64,000 nucleotides of DNA, taken from positions 34,814 to 98,813 of the forward strand of contig JAEZDA010000086.1 of the NCBI GenBank assembly GCA_023433345.1, read 5' to 3'. Positions 47,955-56,379 of this stretch are shown piece after piece; position 1 is the stretch's first letter; the number at the start of each line of letters is the position of its first letter. The translations under genes were made by a program, and so were the position numbers. Under the pieces are notes generated by a model. It saw only the letters and a list, made by a program, of their open reading frames with translations. It had not been told where the DNA came from and searched no databases. This stretch comes from Bacteroidota bacterium. GTDB taxonomy: Bacteria > Bacteroidota > Bacteroidia > Chitinophagales > Chitinophagaceae.

Positions 47955-48538
47955 CTGGATGTATTTTCTTCAAGAAAGCGAATAAGTTTTTCCATTGCCT
48001 TTTTTCGGTGACTGAACTGATTTTTTTCTTCAATACTCATTTCTGCAAAACACCGTGTTTCCCCATCGGGAATAAAAACCGGATCGTATCCGAAACCTGC
48101 TGAGCCCTTCGCAATCTCTGTTATGCTTCCACGGCAAACACCTTCGAAATAATGGGTCGCGTTATTCCAAATAAGGCATATAACCGTGCGAAATTGGGCT
48201 TTTCTGTCATCAATCCCCTGAAGGTCTGCCAGGAGTTTTTCAATATTGGCCTTATCAGAGGAAGGTTCGCCAGCATACCGTGCGCTTTTTACGCCGGGTG
48301 CGCCATTTAGCGCGGACACTTCCAAACCGGTGTCTTCACTGAAACAGTTTTTGCCAATGAGTTTATGAATAGTTTCCGCTTTTTCCAGAGCATTAGCTTG
48401 CAGGTTGTCATGCGGTTCAGGAATTTCAATACTAATTCCGGATTCCTTCAGCGTTAATATTTTGAAACGGTTGCCAAGAAATTTCCTGATCTCGTTAACC
48501 TTGTTTGAATTATTTGTTGCGAATACCAGAGTTTCCAT
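47951..48538 (-). CDS. rdgB: RdgB/HAM1-type non-canonical purine NTP pyrophosphatase
   Basis: Hydrolyses XTP, ITP and dITP to the monophosphates, which keeps deaminated purines out of DNA and RNA. About 195 residues. Motifs: FATNNSNKVNEI at the N-terminus, FSEDTGLEV, GAPGVKSARYAG, GFGYDPVF and SHRKKAMEKL at the C-terminus. ATG 48538 gives the usual start; ATG 48544 would add two residues. The gene begins just after the stop of the 159-residue unknown (48546), so the two are likely co-transcribed. Confidence 0.93.
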   Translation of the reverse strand: METLVFATNNSNKVNEIRKFLGNRFKILTLKESGISIEIPEPHDNLQANALEKAETIHKLIGKNCFSEDTGLEVSALNGAPGVKSARYAGEPSSDKANIEKLLADLQGIDDRKAQFRTVICLIWNNATHYFEGVCRGSITEIAKGSAGFGYDPVFIPDGETRCFAEMSIEEKNQFSHRKKAMEKLIRFLEENTSS

Positions 48539-48545
48539 TAACATT

Positions 48546-49025
48546 TTAATTCAGTGAAAAAAGCTTGCGAAGGCTTGTCCAAAGTTCTTTCTTTCCCGTA
48601 GCATCATTTTGTAAAGATGAAAGACCGGGCGCGGCGAGATAAGTACAATTATTAAAAGGTTGAACCTGGTAATACGGAAAACGCAGAGGAAGTGACAGAT
48701 TTTCCTGCTCGACCCCGAATAAGATCACCTTTTCAGGTGAATAATGGGGAATGATCTCGTGAATTTTGAATGCCGGTGCCATTGTATTTACCAGGGCAAT
48801 ATCATTCATAGCCAATCCACATGGCAATAGAATTTTCCCCAGGAATTCCAGGTTTTCGTCAGCGATAACAGGGTGTTCTTTTTCAGAAACCATCACCAAA
48901 ATTTTTTGACCATACCCGCCAAGGTGTGTTCTTGTTGAATCGGCTGGTTTTGAATCGAAATCGTATAGAACATTTTTATACAATTGTGATGCAAGGAAGG
49001 GTGAAAGTTGAAGATCCAGACTCAT
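48546..49025 (-). CDS. Conserved-looking unknown, possibly uracil-DNA-glycosylase-fold (HolD-like)
   Basis: 159 residues, cytoplasmic. Short beta strands alternate with helices (GQKILVMVSEKEH, LGKILLPCGLAMNDIALVNTM, EKVILFGVEQENL), and the protein ends in APGLSSLQNDATGKKELWTSLRKL. That ending resembles the Pro-Ser-Leu ... Lys-x-x-Leu-Trp helix at the end of DNA polymerase III psi (HolD), which has a uracil-DNA-glycosylase-like fold. The resemblance is a weak visual one. It sits immediately upstream of rdgB (7 bp gap to its ATG) and is divergent from ilvE. Confidence 0.6.
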   Translation of the reverse strand: MSLDLQLSPFLASQLYKNVLYDFDSKPADSTRTHLGGYGQKILVMVSEKEHPVIADENLEFLGKILLPCGLAMNDIALVNTMAPAFKIHEIIPHYSPEKVILFGVEQENLSLPLRFPYYQVQPFNNCTYLAAPGLSSLQNDATGKKELWTSLRKLFSLN

Positions 49026-49071
49026 AATAGGGGTTTAGCCGGGGAAATTTTCGTTTCTTTGCGTAAAATTA

Positions 49072-50142
49072 ATGATTATGATAGCTGCAGCCGATTTTAA
49101 TATCACCAGGGTAGAAAGGAGTAAGTTAAAAGACATCAATCTGGAAAATATTCCGTTTGGCAGGTATTTCACTGACCACATGCTGGAGGTTGATTATGAG
49201 GATGGAGAGTGGAAGCAGGTAGAGATCAAACCGTATCAGCCGCTGTTGATGGCGCCAAGCGTTGCGGCTCTTCATTATGGGCAGGCAATTTTCGAGGGTA
49301 TAAAGGCTTATAAAGATGAGGCCGGAAATGCAGCGATCTTTCGCCCGCACGACAATTTCAAGCGTTTCAATATTTCTGCGGAACGTATGCAAATGCCGGT
49401 GGTTCCTGAGGAGATCTTTATGGAAGGGATGCGTGTGTTGCTTGAATTAGACAGGAACTGGATCCCATCTCAGGCAGATCATTCACTTTATATTCGTCCG
49501 TTCATGTTCAGTTCAGATGAAATGATCGGTGTTCGCCCGAGTGAGAAATATAAATTCATGATCATATTGAGCCCAACAGGCCCGTATTATTCCACTCCAA
49601 TGCGCATTTATGTTGAGGAGCAATATGTACGTGCAGTTCCGGGAGGCATAGGATATGTAAAAGCCGCGGGGAACTATGGTGCGGCGATGTATGCCACTGC
49701 TGAAGCCAAGAAGAAAGGCTACGACCAGGTGTTGTGGACAGATGCGTTTGAACACAGGTATGTTCAGGAATGCGGCACGATGAATGTTTTTTTCCTGATA
49801 GGTAATAAGGCTGTGACTCCCGGGCTTGAAACAGGCACCATCCTCGCCGGTGTAACAAGAGATAGTGTGATCGCGATGTTGAAAGAAAAAGGAATTGAAG
49901 TAGAGGAGCGGAGGATCACTATTGACGAGATCATTGAAGCGCATAAATCCGGTGAATTAAAAGAGGTTTTCGGCACGGGAACGGCGGCAACGATATCATT
50001 GATCAAGGAGTTGCGTTACAAAGATTATGTGATGGAATTTGATATCAATAGTTGGAAGATCACGCAGGATATTAAAACTTCGCTTAATGATATCCGTTAC
50101 GGGCGCGCCAAAGACACCTTTGGATGGATGTACAAAATATAA
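49072..50142 (+). CDS. ilvE: Branched-chain amino acid aminotransferase
   Basis: PLP enzyme that interconverts Leu, Ile and Val with their 2-oxo acids. 356 residues, the longer type II form. The Schiff-base lysine is Lys197 (GYVKAAGNYG). Other seen motifs: LHYGQAIFEG, HSLYIRPFM, QECGTMNVFF and the phosphate-binding EVFGTGTAA. The start is ATG 49072 or 49078. A GTTTCTTTGCG box precedes it. It ends at a strong terminator. Confidence 0.93.
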   Translation: MIMIAAADFNITRVERSKLKDINLENIPFGRYFTDHMLEVDYEDGEWKQVEIKPYQPLLMAPSVAALHYGQAIFEGIKAYKDEAGNAAIFRPHDNFKRFNISAERMQMPVVPEEIFMEGMRVLLELDRNWIPSQADHSLYIRPFMFSSDEMIGVRPSEKYKFMIILSPTGPYYSTPMRIYVEEQYVRAVPGGIGYVKAAGNYGAAMYATAEAKKKGYDQVLWTDAFEHRYVQECGTMNVFFLIGNKAVTPGLETGTILAGVTRDSVIAMLKEKGIEVEERRITIDEIIEAHKSGELKEVFGTGTAATISLIKELRYKDYVMEFDINSWKITQDIKTSLNDIRYGRAKDTFGWMYKI

Positions 50143-50164
50143 TGATAATCAGCTTATAAAAGAG

Positions 50165-50197
50165 GAGGACCCGCCTGCACGGGCGGTTTCTCTATTT
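50165..50197 (+). terminator. Terminator of ilvE
   Basis: Stem GAGGAcCCGCC / GGCGGtTTCTC (50165-50175 with 50182-50192, one mismatch), loop TGCACG, weak T-rich tail. Confidence 0.8.
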
Positions 50198-50244
50198 GTA
50201 TAAAAAAAGTTTTAAAAATCGGTTTTTCAACTCAAAGTTTTTCC

Positions 50245-50252
50245 TACCTTTG
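50245..50252 (+). promoter_or_regulatory. Putative -7 element (TACCTTTG) of rpsL-rpsG
   Basis: Exact TAnnTTTG match, 37 bp before the rpsL ATG. A T-run at 50223-50227 occupies the -33 position. Confidence 0.65.
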
Positions 50253-50289
50253 CCGTCCGAAAAATCGGGATGAAATAAAAAGGTCTATA

Positions 50290-50670
50290 ATGCCCACTAT
50301 TCAACAGTTAGTAAGAAAAGGTAGAGAAATTATTAAAGCAAAGAGCAAATCCAGGGCGCTGGACAGTTGTCCGCAGCGCAGGGGTGTTTGCACAAGGGTG
50401 TATACAACTACTCCTAAGAAGCCGAACTCAGCTTTGAGGAAGGTTGCGAAGGTTCGTTTAACGAATAAGGTAGAAGTTATCGCTTATATTCCGGGTGAAG
50501 GTCATAATCTCCAGGAGCACTCTATCGTACTGATTCGCGGGGGAAGGGTTAAAGATCTTCCGGGTGTTCGTTATCACATCGTTCGTGGCAGCCTTGATAC
50601 TGCGGGTGTGAAAGATCGTAAACAAAGCCGCAGTAAATACGGTACAAAGAGAGAAAAAGCAAAAAAATAA
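50290..50670 (+). CDS. rpsL: 30S ribosomal protein S12
   Basis: Decoding-centre protein, 126 residues. It has the invariant TTPKKPNSALRKVAKVRL and GGRVKDLPGVRYH loops; the lysines linked to streptomycin resistance (Lys43/44 region and the KDLPG lysine) are wild type. First gene of a two-gene unit with rpsG, 50 bp apart. The usual third member of the str operon, fusA, does not follow directly. Confidence 0.97.
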   Translation: MPTIQQLVRKGREIIKAKSKSRALDSCPQRRGVCTRVYTTTPKKPNSALRKVAKVRLTNKVEVIAYIPGEGHNLQEHSIVLIRGGRVKDLPGVRYHIVRGSLDTAGVKDRKQSRSKYGTKREKAKK

Positions 50671-50720
50671 TTAAACAGCATTAATAATCCCAGGTTATTA
50701 ATATCAATAAATAGTCAACA

Positions 50721-51188
50721 ATGCGTAAAGCACAAGCCAAGAAACTTCCATTAGCTCCTGATCCTAAGTTCAACGATAAGATGGTTACCCGTTTTGTGAA
50801 CAACCTGATGTGGGAGGGTAAAAAAAGCGGTGCCTATAATATTTTCTATGATGCCCTGGAGAAGGTAGCTAAGCAGACGGGTGAGGATGGGTATGAAGTG
50901 TGGAAGAAAGCGCTTTCTAATATCACCCCGGGTGTGGAAGTTCGCAGCCGTCGTATTGGTGGTGCCACTTTCCAGATTCCTGCAGAGGTTCGTCCTGACA
51001 GGAAGGTATCCTTAAGCATTAAGTGGATGATCCGTTACAGCCGCGAGCGCAATGGTCGCAGCATGGCTGATAAATTAGCGAATGAAATTGTAGCTGCGAG
51101 CAAGGGTGAGGGTGCATCTTTTAAGAAAAAAGAGGATACTCATCGTATGGCTGAGGCGAACAAAGCTTTTGCGCACTTCAGAATCTAA
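50721..51188 (+). CDS. rpsG: 30S ribosomal protein S7
   Basis: Nucleates assembly of the 30S head, 155 residues. Motifs: RKAQAKKLPLAPDPKFND, VTRFVNNLMWEGKKS, GVEVRSRRIGGATFQIPAEVRPDR, RSMADKLANEIVAAS. Immediately followed by a strong terminator at 51210. Confidence 0.97.
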   Translation: MRKAQAKKLPLAPDPKFNDKMVTRFVNNLMWEGKKSGAYNIFYDALEKVAKQTGEDGYEVWKKALSNITPGVEVRSRRIGGATFQIPAEVRPDRKVSLSIKWMIRYSRERNGRSMADKLANEIVAASKGEGASFKKKEDTHRMAEANKAFAHFRI

Positions 51189-51209
51189 GTTTTGCAGAAT
51201 ATATTTGAG

Positions 51210-51238
51210 AATCCGGGCATTTGTCCGGATTTTTTTTT
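51210..51238 (+). terminator. Terminator after rpsG
   Basis: Stem AATCCGG (51210-51216) with CCGGATT (51225-51231), loop GCATTTGT, followed by eight T. It ends the rpsL-rpsG unit. Confidence 0.9.
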
Positions 51239-51960
51239 GGCTTATTGTTTTGTTGTGAAGAGTGAAGAAGAAACTTTGGATTTAGATGCAGGTGTTTCAC
51301 CGGTGCAGGAATTTTCTGACTTTATTAAGGGATTGAAAAGCCGAACATGGTGCGTTGAGCCGGTTCTTGTGTTTAACTGTATTTGGAATAAAGAGCTGTA
51401 CTTTCACTTGTCTCCACGGTACTGTGACGGCAGAGGAATTTTTTTCCGGTAAGGTTGAATGTCTTTTAACCGATTATCACTTTTAGCCGCATTGCCGCGC
51501 CCGGTACTATTTCCAGCTATGCATAATAAACTTCGTTCAATAGAATTTTGATAGTCAGGGTCCGGGCGAATAACCTGTTAGAGGTAAAACTTTGATGGAT
51601 AAGGGATTTTTTCAAGGAACTGGGTCAGAATCAGTCTTTATTTACCACGCCTTTAAGGTATAAGATCATAATCTCTCCTAAATGGGAGAGATTGCTTCGA
51701 CTCAAGGACCTTAGCAAAACCCGCATTAAATCAGGGCAATGCGACTTAAGTATATAATCGGGGGATCGGCCGGGCGAGGAAATATTCCCGGCCACATGAC
51801 AGGCGCCCGCGGCACAAATCCATTAGGTGGCAGTCCGTCATAATAATTTATCCGCGTATAGAAATACAACCTGAGGTTGTTTCTGCTTGAACCCCGCCGA
51901 TCTTGGGAAAGTAACGGTTAACGAGGCTAAAGGTTAAAATCGTATAGCTAGAAGGAATAT
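51239..51960. other. 722-bp non-coding interval with two strong inverted repeats
   Basis: No convincing gene: the 86-codon frame at 51192 runs through the terminator. Two hairpins are clear: AATCTCTCC/GGAGAGATT (51670-51678 with 51685-51693, 6-nt loop) and GGCCGGG/CCCGGCC (51768-51774 with 51787-51793, 12-nt loop). Neither has a T run on either strand. It lies between rpsG and the minus-strand CHU_C gene. It could be a structured RNA or decayed sequence; I cannot tell. Confidence 0.5.
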
Positions 51961-54798
51961 CTATTTTATTAGCAGGATGGTACCCTTTTGGGTGATTACA
52001 GACCCCTCACACTCCACCTGTGCAACCCAAACAAAATTCTGCGAATTTACATTCGTGGATCCCCGTAACGTTCCATTCCACCCTAAACTTGGAGCATTGG
52101 GTGAGAAGTTCCTTCTCTCGAAAACCTTCATACCCTGGCGATCGAAAATCATGAAGCTTAAAATTTTATCGAAGCCTCGGGCCATGGGGTAGAAATAGTC
52201 ATTCAGTCCATCACCATTGGGAGTGAAGGCGTTTGGAACCAAAAGCGTGCTGTTAGTACAATTCACAATAACTTTCATTTTATCGCTGGCGGTACAGCCA
52301 TTGCGATCGGTAACATTCACAGTATACTCACGGTTGGTGACGAGGGTACCGGATGGGTTGGGACAGTTGCCACAGTTCAAACCATCCCCCTGGGGTTCCC
52401 AGGTATAAGAAACAATGTCGGAACCGTATGTAGCATTGATAATAAAAGGAGTATTGAAATCCTGACGGATATCGGAACCTGCATTCACAAAGGGAACCGG
52501 GTGCACCCTTAACCTTACATGCGCCGTATCCGTAAAGCAACCTACCGAATCCCGCGCAACAACTGTATAATTCACGTCTGATGAAGGAGTGGCAACCGGG
52601 CTTCGCGGATCGGTAAGCGCTAAGCCGTCACCGGGGCTCCAGGTTATTATCGCTTCCGGCTCATTCGTAGAATATTGAACACTTTTACCCAGGCACACTG
52701 CAGTGTCCAGGGGAGTAACCTGAAGATTTATCGGCCCGAATACTTTGATCATGGAACTGTCTGCATTTTTGCAACCGAACTCACTTACTGCGTTGGCAAT
52801 ATAATTTGTAGATTGAACGGGCCGCACGTTCACGGAATCGCAACTTGTACAGTTCATTCCGGGTAAAGCACTCCAGGTTATTTCATCGGAGGAGTAGGCG
52901 ATCAATTGAACCGAACTACCCAGGCACAGTGTATCATGTCTTGGAAGTATATCCACTATCGGAAGCGGGCGAATCCTCACCGGTACTGTCATTCGCTGAA
53001 CGCAGCCATTCATATCCGTTGCAGACAGCCCCACTATATAAGCTCCCGGCGAACCGTAGCTGTAAGGCGCGGGAGTGTGAGATGTGTCTCCTTCGTCATT
53101 ACCGAAATTCCACGACCACTGAGTGATCGGCTCATAATCGTAATAAGGATAAGAGTTGTTCACAAAAGTTACCGTGCTATCGAAACATATACTCGTGGGA
53201 ACCAAAAAGTCCATTACCGGACCTTTCACCCTAACGGGCTCGGATAAACGAACGGTGTCGTGGCAGGTAAATAGATAATTGTCCTTTATTACCAGGAAGT
53301 CATCATATAAGCCGTGGGCCGTTGGAAAATACTCGAGGTGATTTGTGGTTCCATTATTTACCATTTGGCCATTTACATGAAATTCGTAGGTGAAACCGGA
53401 AGCAGGGTCATAATCTCTCTCCACATGGTATCTTATCATACTGTCTTTGCAAACAGAATTTTTATCGCTCAGAAAAAGCGGCTGAGCAGTATAAATTGGT
53501 AGTTTCACACTGTCGCGGCAGGCCGTAATATCATCCACCAAAAGCAGGTCAGCATAAAAAGATCCGCTTGTTGGAAAAACGTGCGCACCATGGAAATTAA
53601 CCGTGTCTTTTATACCAGGGGCATCACCATAAGTCCATGTAAGGTGATCGATATTTCCGAGGGATTGGTTGGGAAAGGTGAAACTGTTCAAAGCATCGCA
53701 TGTGTTTCGAACGTTGAAAGAAGCAATTACTCCTTCAATGTTTATCTCTGTACTGTCTGCGATGCCCGGGCATCCGTTCTGATACGGCGTAACCGTTACC
53801 ATCATATCTCCAAGCTTCCTGTACCGGTGTTCCGTAAGGGTGGTGTTGATACTGTCTGAACGTCCATCGCCGAACTTCCATAAATAATATTCTGCACCCG
53901 TGGCCTGGGCCATCATTTCAACATGCTCTGACCCGCAAAAGGTATCGCGGCCGCTGACCATGCCCATAGATAGGTTAGTGGGAGGCAAACCAAAACCAAA
54001 TTCCGGAAACAAGTATTGGTTGCTGCAACCCAGGCTGGTTGTTACCGTCACCTTTGCCGTGGTTATATCTTCATTGGTGGTATAGGAATGTTGGATATTA
54101 TTCGACACATTATTTACCGGTGCAGATCCATCGCCAAACTCCCAAAGGATATTTGCGATCCTGTCTTCAGGGAGAAGTTGAGTTGCCACCCTGAATTGGG
54201 GTCGTGCCGGCAAGCAGCCGCTGGTGATATTCATTGTTCCCGTGACGGGAAGAGGATTGATAGTAACGGTGGTAGTTGCTTCCTGTGAACAATTGAAAGT
54301 ATTGAAAGATTTCACCTTAACCGTAAAATTGCCAAATTCGGTGAAACGATGCGTCACGCGGTTTGAGGAAGTGGTTTGCGGTGTACTGCCATCTCCAAAA
54401 TCCCAGGTGTATGAACTCGTAGGCGAACCACCGGCAGTGAATGAGATCTCCCCGGTTTTGCAGTGCACATTCCTTTCCGCATTTATGGTTAATACAGGGC
54501 GGGGATGAATAACAATTGTCTTTTCCGTTGTAACTGCAACGTCGCGGTATACCGCAATGAGTTTAATGGTATAGGTTCCGGGGTTGTTATAGGTGATTCT
54601 TTCAATGCGCTGGTTGCCCATTTTCCCGTTTCCAAAGTTCCATACAAATGATTCCGGGTTTCCCGAACTGGTTTGTTCAAAAGTAACAACTTGAGGAGCG
54701 CAGAAACTGCCATCACTAGTAGTGATTCTAAAGTCTGCCGTTTGAGAAAGGCAGGGGAGTGAAAGAAAGACACATAAAATTGGGTACAAAATCTTCAT
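51961..54798 (-). CDS. Large PKD-repeat surface protein with T9SS type B (CHU_C) sorting domain
   Basis: 945 residues. A signal peptide ends CLSQ. About six PKD-like domains follow, marked by WNFGNGK, WDFGDGS, WEFGDGSAP, WKFGDGR, WTYGDAPG and WNFGNDEG. Ig-like modules with paired cysteines come next (ILPRHDTLCLGSSVQL, PLDTAVCLGKSV, GLNCGNCPN), and the CHU_C tail VPNAFTPNGDGLNDY ... GTILLIK. It lacks the AHI-GGE N-terminal module of the proteins at 14917 and 18284, so it is a different type. Exported through T9SS and surface-attached by inference. It lies inside the gap between rpsG and fusA on the opposite strand. Confidence 0.88.
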   Translation of the reverse strand: MKILYPILCVFLSLPCLSQTADFRITTSDGSFCAPQVVTFEQTSSGNPESFVWNFGNGKMGNQRIERITYNNPGTYTIKLIAVYRDVAVTTEKTIVIHPRPVLTINAERNVHCKTGEISFTAGGSPTSSYTWDFGDGSTPQTTSSNRVTHRFTEFGNFTVKVKSFNTFNCSQEATTTVTINPLPVTGTMNITSGCLPARPQFRVATQLLPEDRIANILWEFGDGSAPVNNVSNNIQHSYTTNEDITTAKVTVTTSLGCSNQYLFPEFGFGLPPTNLSMGMVSGRDTFCGSEHVEMMAQATGAEYYLWKFGDGRSDSINTTLTEHRYRKLGDMMVTVTPYQNGCPGIADSTEINIEGVIASFNVRNTCDALNSFTFPNQSLGNIDHLTWTYGDAPGIKDTVNFHGAHVFPTSGSFYADLLLVDDITACRDSVKLPIYTAQPLFLSDKNSVCKDSMIRYHVERDYDPASGFTYEFHVNGQMVNNGTTNHLEYFPTAHGLYDDFLVIKDNYLFTCHDTVRLSEPVRVKGPVMDFLVPTSICFDSTVTFVNNSYPYYDYEPITQWSWNFGNDEGDTSHTPAPYSYGSPGAYIVGLSATDMNGCVQRMTVPVRIRPLPIVDILPRHDTLCLGSSVQLIAYSSDEITWSALPGMNCTSCDSVNVRPVQSTNYIANAVSEFGCKNADSSMIKVFGPINLQVTPLDTAVCLGKSVQYSTNEPEAIITWSPGDGLALTDPRSPVATPSSDVNYTVVARDSVGCFTDTAHVRLRVHPVPFVNAGSDIRQDFNTPFIINATYGSDIVSYTWEPQGDGLNCGNCPNPSGTLVTNREYTVNVTDRNGCTASDKMKVIVNCTNSTLLVPNAFTPNGDGLNDYFYPMARGFDKILSFMIFDRQGMKVFERRNFSPNAPSLGWNGTLRGSTNVNSQNFVWVAQVECEGSVITQKGTILLIK

Positions 54799-55068
54799 GA
54801 TCGAATCCGGTGATTTTTCTAAGTAAGCGGTCTTTCATAAAAATTCAAATCCTGTGCCTTTCCAACAAAATGTTGAAATATGGGTAAATCGTTTCCGATT
54901 CGCCTAAGGGTTTACTCAAATTGGGAGGTGCAAATTACAGAGGTGGGGTTCTTTGTACAGGATATTAGGGGGAATGCAAAATACAACTAATATTGGTAAA
55001 TCCAAACTATTGGCTGATAATTAATCTCTTCTGCAAATGAGGGTGTGATGAGCCGAAATGCTCAACTT

Positions 55069-56079
55069 TTAATTAGAGATATTAGTGGAATCTACGGGAT
55101 TAGAGTGATTAGTTGAGTCTACGGGCGCACTGAGTTCAACTGGCGGCATTGGAGGGAGGGAGTCGATCACGGGTTCCCCTGTTTTTGGTTCCGGTAGGTC
55201 CAGGGTCTGCTGCTTTTGTTCCTCCTGGCTTTCCTCGGGTGAGGAGGTGGTGGTGCTATCCTCTGCTGCAGGGGCAGAATCTTCCTCCCCGGCTTCCTTG
55301 CCTTTCTTTCCTTTCTTTGCAGATTTCTTAGCTTGCGCCTTCTTCAACTTTTTGTTCTCGGTGCGTGCTGTTACCTCATCACTCTCCATTTTCATTTTAG
55401 CGTGGTGGATCATGAAATAATAATTCTTATAAGTACCTTCATCCGTCATGGCTGTGGTTACATATAACAATCGTTTGTTCTTATCATTCTCGGTATCTTT
55501 CTTTGTAAGCGATAAGCCCACATTGGGGATGAAGTAATCGCCATCATTCAAACCAAGGGAAAAGAAGGGTATTTCAGGTTTGTTGCCCTTTCCTCCACCG
55601 CTGTATATCATCGCTTCCATTATTTTATCTGCAAGCGCCATAAAATACCTTGCACTGTCTTTTTTTCCTAATTGATGGTATGCAAAAGAACGTTCCTTCA
55701 GGGTGCTCAAACTTAAGGGATGTTTTGCCAGGTAGGTTTTAGATTCTATCAGGGCATCTTCATAGTAACCATTGTCGTTCAGCTCTATAATTTCTTTTTC
55801 CGTTTCCATTGATTCAAGCGGCTTATAATTAGGATTTTCCGTAAAACCTATCATAAGAGCCAGAGTTTCCGCTTTTGTAAGTGAGGAATCGTTATCCAGG
55901 AAACGGCGTATCAATTTATTGTAGGAAAGTGTGTCATTTTTATCTTTTGTGCGCTCAAGTATCATCCGGAAATCGCGACCATAATTGAAGTCAGGCCCCG
56001 CAACCACCTGGTTACTGATCATTTGCGAAGAGGAAAGAAGGGCGGAGAGAGCGAAAAAAAGGGTAAATATAATTTTCAT
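55069..56079 (-). CDS. Secreted DUF4919-like protein with charged low-complexity tail
   Basis: 336 residues. Signal peptide (MKIIFTLFFALSALLSSSQ). Residues about 20-220 form a helical TPR-like/DUF4919-type domain (DFNYGRDFRMILERTKDKNDTLSYNKLIRRFL, YYFMIHHAKMKMES). The C-terminal about 110 residues are low complexity: a Lys/Ala block (KKLKKAQAKKSAKKGKKGK), then a Glu/Ser/Thr/Pro-rich acidic tail ending in near repeats of PVDSTNHSN and PVDSTNISN. The family assignment is from overall look and not certain. It is divergent from fusA. Confidence 0.75.
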   Translation of the reverse strand: MKIIFTLFFALSALLSSSQMISNQVVAGPDFNYGRDFRMILERTKDKNDTLSYNKLIRRFLDNDSSLTKAETLALMIGFTENPNYKPLESMETEKEIIELNDNGYYEDALIESKTYLAKHPLSLSTLKERSFAYHQLGKKDSARYFMALADKIMEAMIYSGGGKGNKPEIPFFSLGLNDGDYFIPNVGLSLTKKDTENDKNKRLLYVTTAMTDEGTYKNYYFMIHHAKMKMESDEVTARTENKKLKKAQAKKSAKKGKKGKEAGEEDSAPAAEDSTTTSSPEESQEEQKQQTLDLPEPKTGEPVIDSLPPMPPVELSAPVDSTNHSNPVDSTNISN

Positions 56080-56198
56080 CCGGTTGCAATTGGAAGGCGA
56101 AAGTTATTGAAAATATTAATTTGACGGAGTATAAGTAAGAGTTGGCTCCCCCGAACAAAATTCCGTTAAAAGGCGTTCTGCATAACAAAAATAAATCT

Positions 56199-56206
56199 TA
56201 TCTTTG
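56199..56206 (+). promoter_or_regulatory. Putative -7 element (TATCTTTG) of fusA
   Basis: Exact TAnnTTTG match followed by CGCC, in the gap between the divergent secreted protein and fusA. It implies a leader of about 165 nt. Confidence 0.6.
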
Positions 56207-56210
56207 CGCC

Positions 56211-56379
56211 GCTAAATGGGTCGGCAAATTGTGTTCGCGCCGAAACTATTTAGCCATCTATGAGAGTCTGAATCATTCATATCAACCCTTCCGGTCATAA
56301 GCCGGGTCATTACGGGGATCGTGTACCTGGTACACCTCATTTCTTTACAAACAAAATTCAAATTTCTAAATAATCAAAA
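56211..56379 (+). promoter_or_regulatory. Structured fusA 5' leader
   Basis: Three inverted repeats in order. (1) GCTAAAT (56211-56217) with ATTTAGC (56248-56254), extended inside by TCGG (56221-56224) with CCGA (56240-56243). (2) CCGG/CCGG (56291-56294 with 56302-56305). (3) GTGTACC/GGTACAC (56321-56327 with 56329-56335) around a single T, too tight for an RNA hairpin tip but a near-perfect DNA palindrome. No T run follows any of them, so they are not simple terminators. Confidence 0.5.

Noticed and set aside
51192..51452. 86-codon open frame after rpsG
   Set aside because: It starts 4 bp after rpsG and runs through the rpsG terminator; no family features.
51690..51706. TTCGACTC resembled a tRNA or tmRNA T-loop
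   Set aside because: No matching T-stem (GG...CC pairs) or acceptor stem around it; no tRNA was found in any gap of the window.
51768..51830. GAGGAAATATTCCCGGCC looked like the start of RNase P RNA
   Set aside because: The following conserved RNase P segments are missing and a 350-400-nt RNA would run into the CHU_C gene end at 51961.
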